Positions 23,286-35,545 of a stretch of 64,000 nucleotides of DNA are shown here, one piece after another. Under the pieces are notes generated by a model, which was not told the origin of the DNA, ran no database searches, and saw only the letters and a list, made by a program, of their open reading frames with translations. This DNA comes from Spisula solida (taxonomy: Eukaryota; Mollusca; Bivalvia; Venerida; Mactridae), in NCBI GenBank assembly GCA_947247005.1, contig OX365951.1, positions 33,314,899 to 33,378,898 of the forward strand. Direction: 5' to 3'. Position 1 is the first letter of the stretch, and each line of letters opens with the position of its first letter. The position numbers and the translations under genes were made by a program.

Positions 23286-25209
23286 GTTTTATTTCACTGA
23301 TAGAACTCCATATCTCATCAGTTAGCATTAAATAAAATATTTCAATTTAACCCATCACTCCATATTGGCGTCATTTTCATAATTTACACATGACGCGCGG
23401 ACAAATTCACTGGGTGTGACGATTTGACCGACCAAAAAACATCAATTGAGTTTTGAAGTTCGTTGTATGAAGCGCCACGCTTTCACGGTACAGAACAGAC
23501 TGCTGAATAATTGACGTGCATTATTCAGATATGTGACGTTTGTCATGGCAAAGTAGTTTAACGATCGTCTGTCGACGATATTTAAACTTGCACAGTGTTT
23601 TCTAGAAGCGGTTTACACCTACGATTGTACGCGTCAGGCTAACGTAAACACGATGGCACAAAACGATTTTTTTGGAAAACTCCACTTCCGGTTAGCAAAT
23701 ACTACTGCTTTACTAACAGTTTGAAGACAATGATGCATACGACTTAGTTTTTTCGCTCAAACATACATTCCATAACCGTTTGGTTATTTAGTATTGTGAC
23801 CCATCGTTAAATCATTGTATCTGCAATATTTCTTGATCGATATACCTCGTTGACTGTTTCCCGATCGGTAATAACACCGTTCCATACATTCCACGTACTA
23901 GTAGCTTAGGTTGGTGTCGATTACTTTACCCGAGTTTCACTAGACGGCAAATAGAACAACCCAGATGTAACTCTAGAGTCGATCTAAAATCTAGGATTCA
24001 TCGCGATATAACAATGAGGTGTAAAAAACAACATAAATAATATTTTATGGACACATAAAAGTCTTTATGTCATTGGAAAGCAGTTTACTACATTTATGAC
24101 CAAGTACGGTCAGGTTCGACCAGTACGGGATTTTAGCGCTACGCTATTTTTTGAGACCGCTATGTCACATGACCTAGCCTAACCAATCAATGAGCTTTAT
24201 AATCATTGCTTCCATTTTTTTTCGCATGGGTAGAACCCCAGCGAATTCACATTTTTATCCACCTCCTCCAACGCCTCCTCCTCAAGTTAAATTGTACTTT
24301 TTCATTGCTAGATTTTTTAATTTTAAACTATGTGTTACAGGTTTCTGTCATTTATGAATTCACAATTACCAACACTTTGTCATACATTGTTGTTAATGTA
24401 TATGCTTTTGTTAGATATATCGATATGTATATGTTTGTTGCGTTTATTGTTCGCCCAGTTATGTCATTTTAGAACATGAACAAATAGTTTGCTTTATCTT
24501 ATGGTTTTATGGCATTTTCCAAATAAATGCCCATTTTCAATTCAACACTTGTGTTCTGTTGTTCCTCATTCCATACAAGTTCGACCCAGCTTGGGACTGC
24601 ACACCCCAGATCTTGTACAATACATAAAAACATAATGTTTTTAATAATATATTTTCAGAAGAAAATAATCCATTTCGAGAAAGTATATGTATGTTTTTGC
24701 AACATTTCTTTTTAAAGTAAAGATAAGACAATACGTAGTTAACAACTCGACTCTTTTTAATACGCATGCGCATCAGAAAACCGGTCATAAATTCAAAACA
24801 ATCATACATTAGCATAGTCGAAAACTCGAAACGTTCTCCAAAAGCAATATAGCATAGCATCATTTCCATGCAATATAATTTAAATTGTTCTAACAATATA
24901 CTCCCAGAGACATATTCCGACGTGAAACCGTACTTTATAATATCCAAGCATCGAAGTATACGTTTTAAGGTAATTTTTTATTCACATCGTAAACGTTTGA
25001 ATAAACAGTGGTGTAATATAACAAATTAGTTTTTGTGCTGCAGCTAATTATACACATTCAGATGCTAATTTTCAAGCAGTTTGTCTCTTTTGTCGCTTTT
25101 GTCACTAACTGATTTAACGTAACAAGATACTTGGGACTATTAATGTCGACATTAAATTGCATTTGGTCCTTATATTACAATGTTTATATGCTTCTCGTAT
25201 TTATATTTG

Positions 25210-26605
25210 TGTTCCCCTGTCAATGCAGTTCATTTGCGTCGTAGTGAAATACACATACCTGGTTGGAAACAATCAAAAGTAAAGTACAAACACAGGTATG
25301 AAATGAACATGTCTGACAATGTCAGACGATTTATTGACAAGTGTAATAAAATAATATAGTCAAAGTATAAACTATGACGTAAAGTTGGACACAGCAAAGT
25401 CCATACACCAGTCCAACCACGTATTTTCTGCATTTTATTAGTTTGTTGACGGGATGTAAACAAATGATATAATATATACAATGCTATGCTAACTTGTGCG
25501 TTCTGAGATAATTTATAGTATTCAACAGTGTCCCCTTTCGTGCTGTGAGTTGGAAAATAACTTCTTGTCTACGATATAGTATTTAATGTTTTCATTTGCA
25601 TTTCGAGATTAGATTTATTACGTGTGATTAAATTTCGTAAATGAATTCGTATTCATCAAAACTGTTCTTTTGTGCGTTTTATTCTGGTTTGAATTAGCAA
25701 TTGTGTTCATATACTGTTCTAAGTTGTGTCTTTCTGTGTTATAAAAGTTTTGCTTACAAACATTGACAATCCTGTATGCAGATGCATGGTTCTATAATTT
25801 CTAGTTCATTTGTGTTTGTTCTTGTGACTTGTTCCTATAATCCGTGTGTTCTTTGTGTATCGTTCTTGCATGTTCTAATGTTTCTGTTGAATGTTGACTT
25901 CCCTGTCCGATATGATATTATATATTTTGTTATGATGTACTCCTGATAAAAATATAAAAATCTGTTTTCCAAGAATATTTCAATATGTGTTATGGTTGCT
26001 AGATCAACTCAACTACACATATCTTAATGTTACTTTGCAATAATTGAAAGCTGTCTTTCTTTGTTATGTGTAACACACCCGTCGTCCCCTTTCCACCCGT
26101 TGCGATACGATCTATATCGTCATAAATTGACATTTCAATGACATGTATTACAAACTGCATAGGAGACCATCCACAGAAGTATTGCCTTAGTTTGCCAAAC
26201 CGACATCGCATTATAGTTCCCTTTTTAGCAACTACATGTACGTAAACTTTACTTAAATTCTTTATCAACCTTAAGACCACCACTCATGTCCTTGTCATCC
26301 TCTTCCTCTTTGCTGCTTTCGTTGCTTGTTCTGAAATATATTTCAGTTAGATTGTTTTAGTATGTAGTACGTAGTAATGTGTGTACACTAAACAAAACTT
26401 ATAACCCAACACTTTATAAACGGCATGTACTTAGCAATTATTTTGTAGAACATCCATAACTATACCAGGACAACTAGTTTGTCAACGGGGGAATATGTAG
26501 CTGTGGAGGTCAAATAAAAGATATGCGAGCTTTTGAGAAATCACATTTCAATAAGTGTCAGTTTAAAAATATTGTTCAGTGTATTGCTGCTTGCTTACTG
26601 TATCT
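25210..26605. other. No recognised feature
   Basis: AT-rich sequence with no supported gene. A 94-codon minus-strand frame near 26.0-26.3 kb has no recognisable content. Confidence 0.45.
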
Positions 26606-26611
26606 CCAAAT

Positions 26612-27029
26612 ACAGTGACGAAAGCTCTGTGGTAACACACTGAGCTGTCAATCTGGTGGTCTTGGATTCAATCCAAGGCGTTGGAATTGGACTACTCTGA
26701 AATGCAATTCGCAGTATTCCCGCTGTATCTGGCCATGTTGACTGCTAAGTACCAGGAAGCTGTGTATCGGTGCTAAAACATAACCGAACCAGGCTGTCTA
26801 TTCGAAATAAGAGTTATACGCACGCATGCAGCGCCGTCCGGAAATTAATGTATCTTTCTCCTCTAATAGCTTTCTCTCCGTGTGTCCCTTTGGTCAGATC
26901 ATGCTGTATCTGCACTGGTAGAGGATGCACCCGTGCCCTTGTTGTTGCAACAATATGTAAAGCACCCATGAGCGTGTGTCGCATGACAAGGGTGCTAAAT
27001 AAATTCTGTATTTATCATTTATCATCATG
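26612..27029 (+). mobile_element. SINE: tRNA-like head and LINE-type tail, about 420 bp
   Basis: The head has an A-box-like AAGCTCTGTGGTAACACAC and a B box GGATTCAATCC at 26,664-26,674, at tRNA spacing. The body ends with TGTAAAGCACCCATGAGCG TGTG, then AAGGGTGCTAAATAAATTC and a short (ATTTATC)n-type tail. A GTAAAGC..GAGCG..GGCGCTATATAAA tail is shared by many animal SINEs and L2-like LINEs (established knowledge). A-box, B-box, body, tail order is intact. I could not identify target duplications. An 87-codon frame inside is incidental. Confidence 0.75.
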
Positions 27030-27228
27030 TTAAAATACTTGATTCTTATATCTTGGCAAAAGTTTCATGTGAGCTAAATTCCTATCTATCACAGCGATAT
27101 TTCCGGTGTTATTAAAGTATGTGCTACGTACATTAAGGCTCTGATATCAACATTTTTGCAACACTCTCAGTTATAGAGAAGCTCCTTTCAATCGACCACC
27201 ACCTGACAACTTTATGACAACTGTTATT

Positions 27229-27253
27229 GATAGCCGCCTCAAGGGCGGCTATC
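27229..27253. repeat. Perfect 10-bp G+C-rich hairpin
   Basis: GATAGCCGCC, a TCAAG loop, then GGCGGCTATC. It stands out in AT-rich DNA but is isolated. Confidence 0.75.
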
Positions 27254-27742
27254 TTATGGAATACCAATCAAATTTCTCCCCTGGACGTGAAAGGACAAGT
27301 TACCGATAGTTATTAAAATGAATAAATTTGTTTGCGTGAATATTGAAGCTATTATTTGATACCTATACAAACACATTTAATTTCTCATTGATCCCACCAT
27401 AATGACATTTTCTGGATGGATAATGTTCGTAATTAAAATAAAAAATGTTTCCGTATTAATAATTTAATTGCTGATCCCTTTTTGCGTAGACTAGCTGAGG
27501 TGTCTATTTTTTTCTACTACTGAACTGATCGCTAATTTTATCGATAGTTGTATTCGTTTACCAATGATGCTGATGTTTTCGCATGAAAACAATAATATAG
27601 AGTTTCATATAAATTTTCTTATTTATCAATTATAGATAATGAAAAGAAAAGAAATTGCTGAAATTTATACATTAATTTGATAAAAAAAAATGTTGAGTCG
27701 CCGGAATAAGTCTATTCATAAATTCTGTACTATAAATAGACT

Positions 27743-28041
27743 TGTTTAAACGCGGTCAAACTACCGAATCTGCGGCCACATAATGGGTAGTCTGGATTAC
27801 CTCCCCTATCACTACTAAACAAATATAGAACGACAGGGAACCAGACTACAGAATGGGTTGGCCCGGGTACTTGCTTCCAAAGTTTAACGGTAACATATCA
27901 GTATTTTAGCAGTTATTGTGATATTGTGCTGTTTATTGTGATTATATAAGTAGTTTTCATTATATTATGAACAATAGCTTGATGATTTTAAAGTTGCTTG
28001 ATTTGGCCGCACTTGCCCGCAGTTTGACCGCGTTTTAAACA
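27743..28041. mobile_element. 299-bp MITE with TGTTTAAA(A)CGCGGTCAAACT inverted ends
   Basis: The left end TGTTTAAACGCGGTCAAACT is mirrored at the right by AGTTTGACCGCGTTTTAAACA, differing by one inserted A. Just inside are TGCGGCCAC and GGCCGCA, and further in GTAGTCTGG and CCAGACTAC, so the inverted symmetry extends inward. There is no coding frame. Flanking target duplication is not clear. Confidence 0.75.
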
Positions 28042-28532
28042 TGACGGCGGAAGTAGATATAGCATTGTTTTGATAAAACTTTACTTATCAAAAATAGCCG
28101 CAAATAACTGATTACAAGTACTTGTTAAACAAGGAAAATCTTCTAACGAACGTAGATATGCAATTTCATCAACATCCGATACAGACCTTGAAGTAAGTCA
28201 CTGTCGTACTCGTACCGATTCGACCCAAAATGTTAAAAAATGTAAACAACTTTTGAACAATGTTATGCATCTATTGTGCTTTGCTATTTCGTTTTGCACG
28301 CCAATTGTTTACATCAGTACAACGCATCGTGTGCTACACTGTGACTGTACGAATTTAACACTATTGAAAACTGTTAAATTAATGATAAAATCTGAAATCT
28401 TATAAAAGTTCAGTAACCAAAATGAATAAATATCACAGACTTATGACATTAGATCGATTCAGTTGAGCTGGGCAGTCTTGGATGAGCATCGTCAATCATA
28501 TGCTCGTGAAATCCTTTTTAACAGTATGTTGT

Positions 28533-28890
28533 CGATTATCTTCCTTATCTGCATGAGGGTCGGGCCAATTTTTTTCTTGCCCACATGATTGACAGTCATG
28601 CCAATTATTATTTTCCTTATGCGTCTGACAGTCGTCCCGATTACTTTGGTTATCCGAACGACAGTCGTACCAATTATTTTCCTTATGCGCATGATGGTCG
28701 TGCAAATTATTTTCATTATCCGCCGCACGACAGTCGTACCAATTATTTTCCTGATGCGCATGATGGTCATGCCAATTATTTTCCTAATGCGCAAGACAGT
28801 TGTGCCAATAATTGAATTGTTTCCTTATCCGCACGACAGTCTCGTAAATTATTTTCCTTATTTGCACGATGATTATACTGATTAATTTTC
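28533..28890. repeat. 33-bp minisatellite, about 11 units
   Basis: The unit is CCAATTATTTTCCTTATGCG followed by CATGATGGTCGTG; one unit is 36 bp. Because lengths are multiples of three, the array stays open in several frames on both strands (for example NYFPYAHDGRA repeats on the plus strand). Frames on both strands are open alike, which is what a tandem array does by itself, so I do not call a gene. Confidence 0.9.
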
Positions 28891-30380
28891 TTAATGTTGG
28901 AACAACTAATGTTAACTTAGTTTTAATGCTTGGCAGGTCCCTCACTTGAACAGTATTGATTTTAAAGGGGAAAACTACCAAGATACAGATACAGATGGCA
29001 TTTGATTGAAACTTCACATAATGGTAGAGGAAGTGCGGTGTCAAAGAACCAAAATTCTACATTATTTTCTTTTTTTAACCTGTATCTGTAATAAGTTATT
29101 TCCAATTTTGGGATAAGCACTTGCTTCGGGAAGCATAATTCGGTTTTACCGATTCATTGTATTCTACATTCACTTTAATCCAATAAATATTTGGAACTAT
29201 CAAGTACTTCAAATTTATTTTGAATTATGTTTATAATCTGGTGACATTGCAACACTGCAAATCCAATTGGTCAAAGGAATGATGACTAGTTTCCAATACC
29301 AGTAAGCTATTTAGAATGGTCACATAATAATGTTTCAGTGATTTATAATGTGCTTGTAATTGTATATATGCGAGGGTTGCATGCTACATGTATTTACGTG
29401 TTTTTACTTCATATCGTGCAGCACGTGTATATTAGAACGTTTTGTTCATCCATATAGAAATGCATTTGTAAACGAAATTGCTGTTAAACAATAAGTAGAA
29501 ATTAAAAGATCTAGATCTGTTATACAATACTGTTACTTATACTCAATGAAAAGTTAGGTACCATCCTATCAATTGACTCTTATATTTGAAATTCACGTTA
29601 CACTGTGTTAAAAGCCGAACACAACTATGTTTTGACCTTACTGAGAAGTCACAGCTTTAACAATATTCAGATGCACACACTAGAAAACTTTTGTACCGAT
29701 AGGTCATATTGTATACAAAATACAGATATATATATAAGTGGTAACTTTTCAGTGACTCCCAGTTTATAATGTCAAATACCTGTGTATATTGGAATATTTC
29801 CCGCTCAATTTCATTCTATCTGAATGAAACGTTAGAGATTTCAGTTGTTTAGAATAATTTATAACAGCGTTGCTTGATATAACAGTATGCATGCCATGTA
29901 AACCACAAAATTGCGGCTACTTTGATGCATTGCATCACAAATTTGTCTTGTATTAACTGGCAAGAAGTTGCTCATGCATCTATCAGCAAATGTTTACCCA
30001 ATTAATTTCCTAACTTACCCGGAATAAAGATGTAGGTTAACAAAAAAAATAGATGTAGACAAAACATGGTTTGAGCAACTGCACTAGATGTTAGGATTCC
30101 TAGGGAACAGTTTAAGTCGTATGTTTATGGAAAACTCATTGACGATAAGATACTATAACACCTGTTGATCCAGTTAGAAAAGTAAGTCGGCCAAAGTTAG
30201 CATTGCATAAAAAGATGGAATAAATAGTAGAATGCAACTATTTGTTCAATAGTGCATTTGAACTGAAGTGTTTGCGATCTGTGGATACATATTACTCATG
30301 TATTCTCCGAATCGTAACAATTTAAACTTTTATTACGTCCAGATGATACAATGTAACAAGCATATCAATTAACATTGTTA
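28891..30380. other. No recognised feature
   Basis: AT-rich DNA with no supported gene, array or inverted repeat. Confidence 0.45.
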
Positions 30381-31230
30381 TTAAGGAGGTACGCACACAT
30401 TTGATCTAACACTCGAATTTTCCTTGAAACATCTTAAAATGACAGAACAGTCTTCTAGAGCAACATTGAAATCATAAAAATGATATGTCACCAGGCTCGT
30501 TTTCAACATACATGGCTTTCTAATGACCTACCATTGTATTTTGTTTATTTTATCTATTTCCTGCATTTATGGCACCACTATGTTGTTTTTAACATTTTTA
30601 CTACGTGGAACGTTCAAAAATAAACAGGACTGGGCCCCTCACGGGTACAGTTTTCAATAATATACAAATATTATGACATGATATGGAATTGGAATTCAAT
30701 TGCGAAAGTTTGATATCTGATTTATCGAGTTACACTATCACGTCATCGCATAATAGTTCATTTTGAAACCATGGTATAACACGCACCCGACGCAGCCCAC
30801 CAATTACCAGAATGGCGACTGCGTAATGAGGTGTATCTTGAATACTGTCATATCGTTAGTTTTCACACTCCGCTGTAACATTACATGTTACATGCTGGAC
30901 GATGTCTGCAAAAAATGATGACATTTGGACGTAAGGTACTGAAATAAACAACAGTTGAACTCAAAAAGTGACAACTTCGTGACGCAAAAGTGACGTCACC
31001 AGAACGTTAGGAAAAACTGACGAACACCAAGTTCTGTCAACAGACTGATGGTAATGTTCTCCGAATCGTATGAAATTATCGTAACTACATTTTGAAAACA
31101 GTTCTGCGAGTCCTTTATTAGTTTCAGAATGGCACAAATGTTTTAATGATAACTATTCAGCTTTGTAAGACAGGGAAGTAATAGGAAATCATAAGAACGT
31201 TTGTGACGTCAGTTACCGAGACATTTTAAA

Positions 31231-31385
31231 AATACAAACGTTAGACCTTGAGCTGAAAATTGACCCTGCTCCCCCCCCCCAGGGGGAATTTTCAACACTA
31301 TGATTTTCTTAAACCTTATGGTAGGTGGCATTCACAGAAAAAAGTTTGCAAGTTTCTGTTGGGGCTTTAACGAGTTACGGAGATT
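31231..31385 (+). repeat. Left arm of a 130-150-bp inverted repeat
   Basis: It shares with the reverse complement of 35,395-35,545 the order ACGTTAGACC, GTGAGC-like, TGCTCCCC..CCAGGGGGAATTTT, AAAGTTTGCAA, GGGGCTTT and GTTACSRxG. The C run is expanded here. Confidence 0.65.
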
Positions 31386-32112
31386 TCAAATACGTGACTA
31401 TGCGATTTTCTACAGGAATCACTAATTTTGCTTATTTGATATTATAAACATACCAATTGTTCAATAAATCATGTGAATAAGACATTTATGTATGTTATAT
31501 GTATTTAAATTTGAAACTATCAGTTGAACAAATTGTTATAGGCAACAAATTTGATATAACATACGTAATTTACGTTACTTTGCATGAAATTACTAGAATA
31601 TTAAAAAAAAACAGTCAACGTAAATGACGTTTTTAAGTTAAGAAATGATGATACTGATTAGTATGCAGCTCAATAATGTATAAAGCTATAGTACAACTAC
31701 ACAAATAGTAGAAATGAAATGCCATGTAAATTACGTTACCTTTAAAAAATATGTTTTTTTTCAACAACATTTCAGTCAAAATTTCGGTAAAACACATAAA
31801 GTGGGATGACAATTGGTGATTTTTTTGGGAAAGCGAGGTGACAGCTAAAGTAGAACAAGCAATGTTATATACCAAAATGTTCGCCTATGTAAGTACTTTA
31901 TGGAACTGCCGGCATAAATTGTCAATACGTGGTGTGGACCCGGAAATTCAAGATGGCGTCCAAGTTGGCCGCCATAATTTACAAATACACTTAAAATTCT
32001 ATTTTCTCATGCATTTATTTATTTATGTATATAGTCACAAATATTTGCTTAGATATTATTCATTTGATGATGTGCATGATATGCACAAACAAGACTGACC
32101 ACTTTGAAGTCA

Positions 32113-32135
32113 AGGTCAAGGTCATTTCAAGGTCA
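32113..32135 (+). promoter_or_regulatory. AGGTCA half-site cluster
   Basis: AGGTCAAGGTCA is followed 5 bp later by another AGGTCA. It is nuclear-receptor-like in sequence but sits at the edge of a tandem array inside a repeat, so it is probably repeat-borne. Confidence 0.35.
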
Positions 32136-32149
32136 AGTTACGAAACATA

Positions 32150-33935
32150 TTCCCCATGGGATATGCAACACTGCAAAGTACAGGCATCCCAAGATCATAT
32201 GGGGTACATAACACTTGTCAATACAATCACCCAATGTCACATTCGGTACTCACTATCACAGAGTACAGCCATACAATGCCGTATGGGGTAGTCACTACCA
32301 CTTCTTATTGCCATACTAGGCCATAAGGGGTACCAAACCCTTTGTTATGCTTACCACTACCAATTACACCATTATCAGGCATGCCTGGGTACTCATCACC
32401 ATCATATATTAGGCCTGAATGGGGTGTAACCAACACCGAGTACACCCATATCATGCCCTTAGGCGGGGTTCTTAAAACACTTAATAGTCAACCCAGGCCT
32501 TATGGGGGACTAATAACACTGTCTATACATACATTCCATAACCAATTGAGTACTTACAATTGTCCAATACAACCATTCCTATTGAATTCTATGGGATACT
32601 TAAAACCAAGAGGACAGCCAACCAAGAACATATTGGGTACTCCCCACCCTTAATTATAGCCATAGTATGCCATAAGAGATACTCACAACAACTGAGTAAA
32701 GTCATATACATGTAAGTTTCTATATGGTACTCACTATTACTGAGCACAGCTGTACAAGGCCATATGGGTTACTCTCTAGTACAAAACTACAGTCATATAA
32801 GGCCCAAAAGGGTACTCATCCCAAATAATTACTGATTTCATACCCCATATGGGTGCTCATAACCAAATGACTTACAGTCTCACCAAGTTGTACAGGGTAC
32901 AAAGGAGTCACAACAACATAGTACAGACATCCAAGGCCCAATCACCACCAATTAAAGTTTATATTTTGCACTAAGTGGTCCACATAACCATTGAGTACGG
33001 TCACACCTGACTGTGTATCAACTATACTATGTCCTAAGGGGTTATCGGACCAACTGAATACTGCCATAGCAGGTGCAATATAGCCATCATTGGCTCTATT
33101 GGGTAATTCTCCATCACCAACCAGCCTTCTTAGGCCATATGTCCTGCTCACAACTACTGTGTACGGCCATACTATGCCTGAGAGATACTCATAGTCACTG
33201 AGGAAAGTCATTCAATGCCCTATTTGGTACTTAAAACTGCCTAGTACAGCCGTCCCATGCTAGCTTATGAACTCACCTCCACAAGTTCAACCATCCCAGG
33301 TACCGATTGGGTACCCACCTATACAGAGAACAGCCATCAGAGGTCCTATTGACTACCCTATACCACTGAGAACAACCAGCTCAGGCCCCATTTGGTACCA
33401 ACCTCCTCTGAGTACAGTAATCTCAGGCCCTGTTGGGTACCCACCACCTCTGAGTACAGACATCCCGAGCTGTATTGGATGCCCATCACCAGAAAGAACA
33501 GCCATCCCAGGTTCCATTTGGTACCCACAACCTCAGAGTACAGTCATCATAGGCCCTATTGGGTACCCACCAAAGTCATTTTGGGTACTCAACATCACAG
33601 ATTAAGCCATCCCAGGCCTCATTGGGAACCCACCAACATAGATTTCAGCCATCCTATGCCATATTGGGAACCCACAAACACAGATTTCAGCCATCCTATG
33701 CCATATTTTGAACACACCAACACAGATTTCAGACCTCCTAGGCCATATTGGGAACCCACCAACACAGATTTCAGCCATGCTTTGCTATATTGGAAGCCAC
33801 CAACACAGATTTCAGCCATCCTATGCCATATTGGGAACCCGCCAACACAGATTGCAGCCATGCTTTGTCATATTGGGAACTCACCAATACAGACTTCAGC
33901 CATCCTAGGCCATATTGTGTAACTTCCTCACTTAT
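32150..33935. repeat. 42-bp minisatellite, about 40 units, with a divergence gradient
   Basis: A typical 3' unit is CAGCCATCCTATGCCATATT then GGGAACCCACAAACACAGATTT. Left-hand units (TGAGTACAGCCATA..GGCCATATGGGGTACTCA) are much more diverged, while those from about 33,600 to 33,920 are nearly uniform. A unit of 14 codons keeps long frames open on both strands (to 176 codons plus, 80 codons minus). Those frames have no start context or domain, so I treat them as by-products of the period. Confidence 0.92.
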
Positions 33936-33939
33936 AAAG

Positions 33940-35390
33940 CCATACAATGTCATATGATGCAGCAATTCCTGACTACATGTCGTATGTAACACATGCAATA
34001 CTGGCTTTAGACAGATATGGAAATATAAGCAGAGGCTTCAAACAATGAACAGTAACACAGTCTACACTATTTTAAGAGTATTATACCTTAAATGATCTTG
34101 ACCTCTCACTGGCCAGTATTGCACAACAATTCAGGTAGTCGCCGTAAGATAATTATGCACCTCGTTTCCTCCTGTGGGGGAGTGGTGGAATTGGACAATT
34201 TACTTATGAGGTCTAATTCCTGGTGCACCCTAGAGAATGTTTCAAACTTATTTTCAAATATAAACTGTGGTTTTGAATTTGTATGTAGTGTGATTAAATA
34301 ACTGGCATACGATTGTATAGATGTAAATAGTAAATGTTTAAAAGTCATGTGTGTGCATAGTGTGCTCATGAAGGTATTAAATCGAGGGGCAATCTGTGTC
34401 CCAGTTTCATAGTTTGGTTATTAAATGTGTGTGTGTGTGTATTAAGTTAAATACATATTGTATAAAGCAAACAAAAATACTTGTACGTTTGAGATTTTAC
34501 AAAGATAAGTCAACATTGTGTTAAAATTACAGCATATATGATATTGTATGAATTCTTTTGTTAAAATACATGTGTTGAAAGTTCAAATGCAAACTGCGAT
34601 AAAAGATACTTTGATTTGAAAATCAATTATTTTTTAGTGGTAAAGTTTATCTAAAATCAAGAATACAAGGCTAGTGAATTGTATTTTTGTTTGATACTTA
34701 AATACATGTACATTTTAATTTACATGTTGTTTAGTTAAATATACAGTTTGAACTGCAAACCTATAATAGTTTTTGAGAAGGATTAAACTGTTATTTTTTT
34801 ATTTTTTATTGTTTTAAGAACGTTTTTAAGACACTGACGACATGAACTTTAATTTGTATGTTTGGTAGCGTAAAGTGCAATGTAGTATTGCCTTAACATA
34901 TCTTACAAGTAAGATTCTTGTTAATATATATAATATAAACCATTATAAATATATAAAATGGTATTATATGTAACTGAAAAGTGTATGATACAATTTGAAT
35001 ACTTGAAATTATTGAAGGAATGAAAAACGCACATGTTTTGGAGAATGGGTGACATTTTAAGAATCGCTACCAAATATCTATCTCTTAACCTATACGGGCA
35101 ATCTATACATCAATTTTTAGGTTGAATGTTGAACTTTGTAATGATAACTTCATAATTTGATTGCCTGGTCATCAAATTTTGAAATAAAAAACTTTATGCC
35201 AAAAAACTTTTGTTTTTTATGGTAACGTATGTTTTCCCATATTTATCTTCTTTAACATTGCATTTTGGCATTGAAATTCTATCAGTTTGTAGCTACTAGT
35301 TTACTCTCTTGAATAACATATGCAAACTTGGAATTATTTAATAGCATAATGGTACAATTTATCTTTAAAAATTAAAATATTTTTTTTATA
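33940..35390. other. AT-rich stretch with no recognised feature
   Basis: A short (GT)n run at 34,423-34,440 is the only simple repeat. No gene is supported. Confidence 0.45.
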
Positions 35391-35394
35391 TTTT

Positions 35395-35545
35395 AGGGGT
35401 AACGTTTTTAAAGCGTGGTAACGGAGAAAAGCCCCACCCGCCAGTTGCAAACTTTATGCCAAAATGTTCGCCACACCTTGGGGTTTCAAAAAAATATGGT
35501 CCACAAAATTCCCCCTGGGGGAGCAAAACCCCCTCTGGCTCACGG
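35395..35545 (-). repeat. Right arm of the 130-150-bp inverted repeat
   Basis: It is the reverse-complement partner of 31,231-31,385, with CCCCCTGGGGGAGC at its centre. A 71-codon minus-strand frame over it (GEFCGPYFFETPRCGEHFGI) looks protein-like, but the other arm has no matching open frame. Confidence 0.65.

Larger units (their letters stand above)
22640..23812. mobile_element. About 1.2-kb insertion in copy D containing hairpins
   Basis: Copy E goes directly from a segment like 22,600-22,630 to one like 23,815 (CTTGATCGATATACCTCGTT). The intervening DNA holds a 56-bp-arm hairpin (22,811-22,927) and a smaller one (23,243-23,285). I cannot define terminal repeats; no protein frame is visible. 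Confidence 0.45.
21345..25205. repeat. Long dispersed repeat, copy D, carrying two insertions
   Basis: Its left edge matches A, B and C (TATCCCATAGCGTTTTCATT). 21,500-21,555, 22,475-22,630 and 23,815-23,990 match copy E at the left edge of the window. 24,985-25,200 matches A near 38,440-38,600 (TTTGAATAAACA, ATAACAAATTAGTTT, ATTCAGATGCTAATTT). Relative to E it has extra blocks at about 21,557-22,470 and 22,640-23,812. No coding frame is supported. Confidence 0.7.

Noticed and set aside
24537..24947. 136-codon minus-strand frame
   Set aside because: Rich in Phe, Tyr, Leu, Met and Cys as expected from random AT-rich codons; no family recognised.
27229..27253. Rho-independent terminator
   Set aside because: The stem-loop is G+C-rich but has no T tract and no upstream gene, and the sequence is not bacterial.
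28533..28890. CRISPR-like regularly spaced repeat
   Set aside because: The 33-bp units are contiguous with no unique spacers, and the DNA is eukaryotic in character.
33392..33922. 176-codon open frame in the 42-bp array, with an 80-codon frame on the other strand
   Set aside because: A repeat period of 42 bp keeps frames open automatically on both strands. There is no signal peptide, domain or start context.
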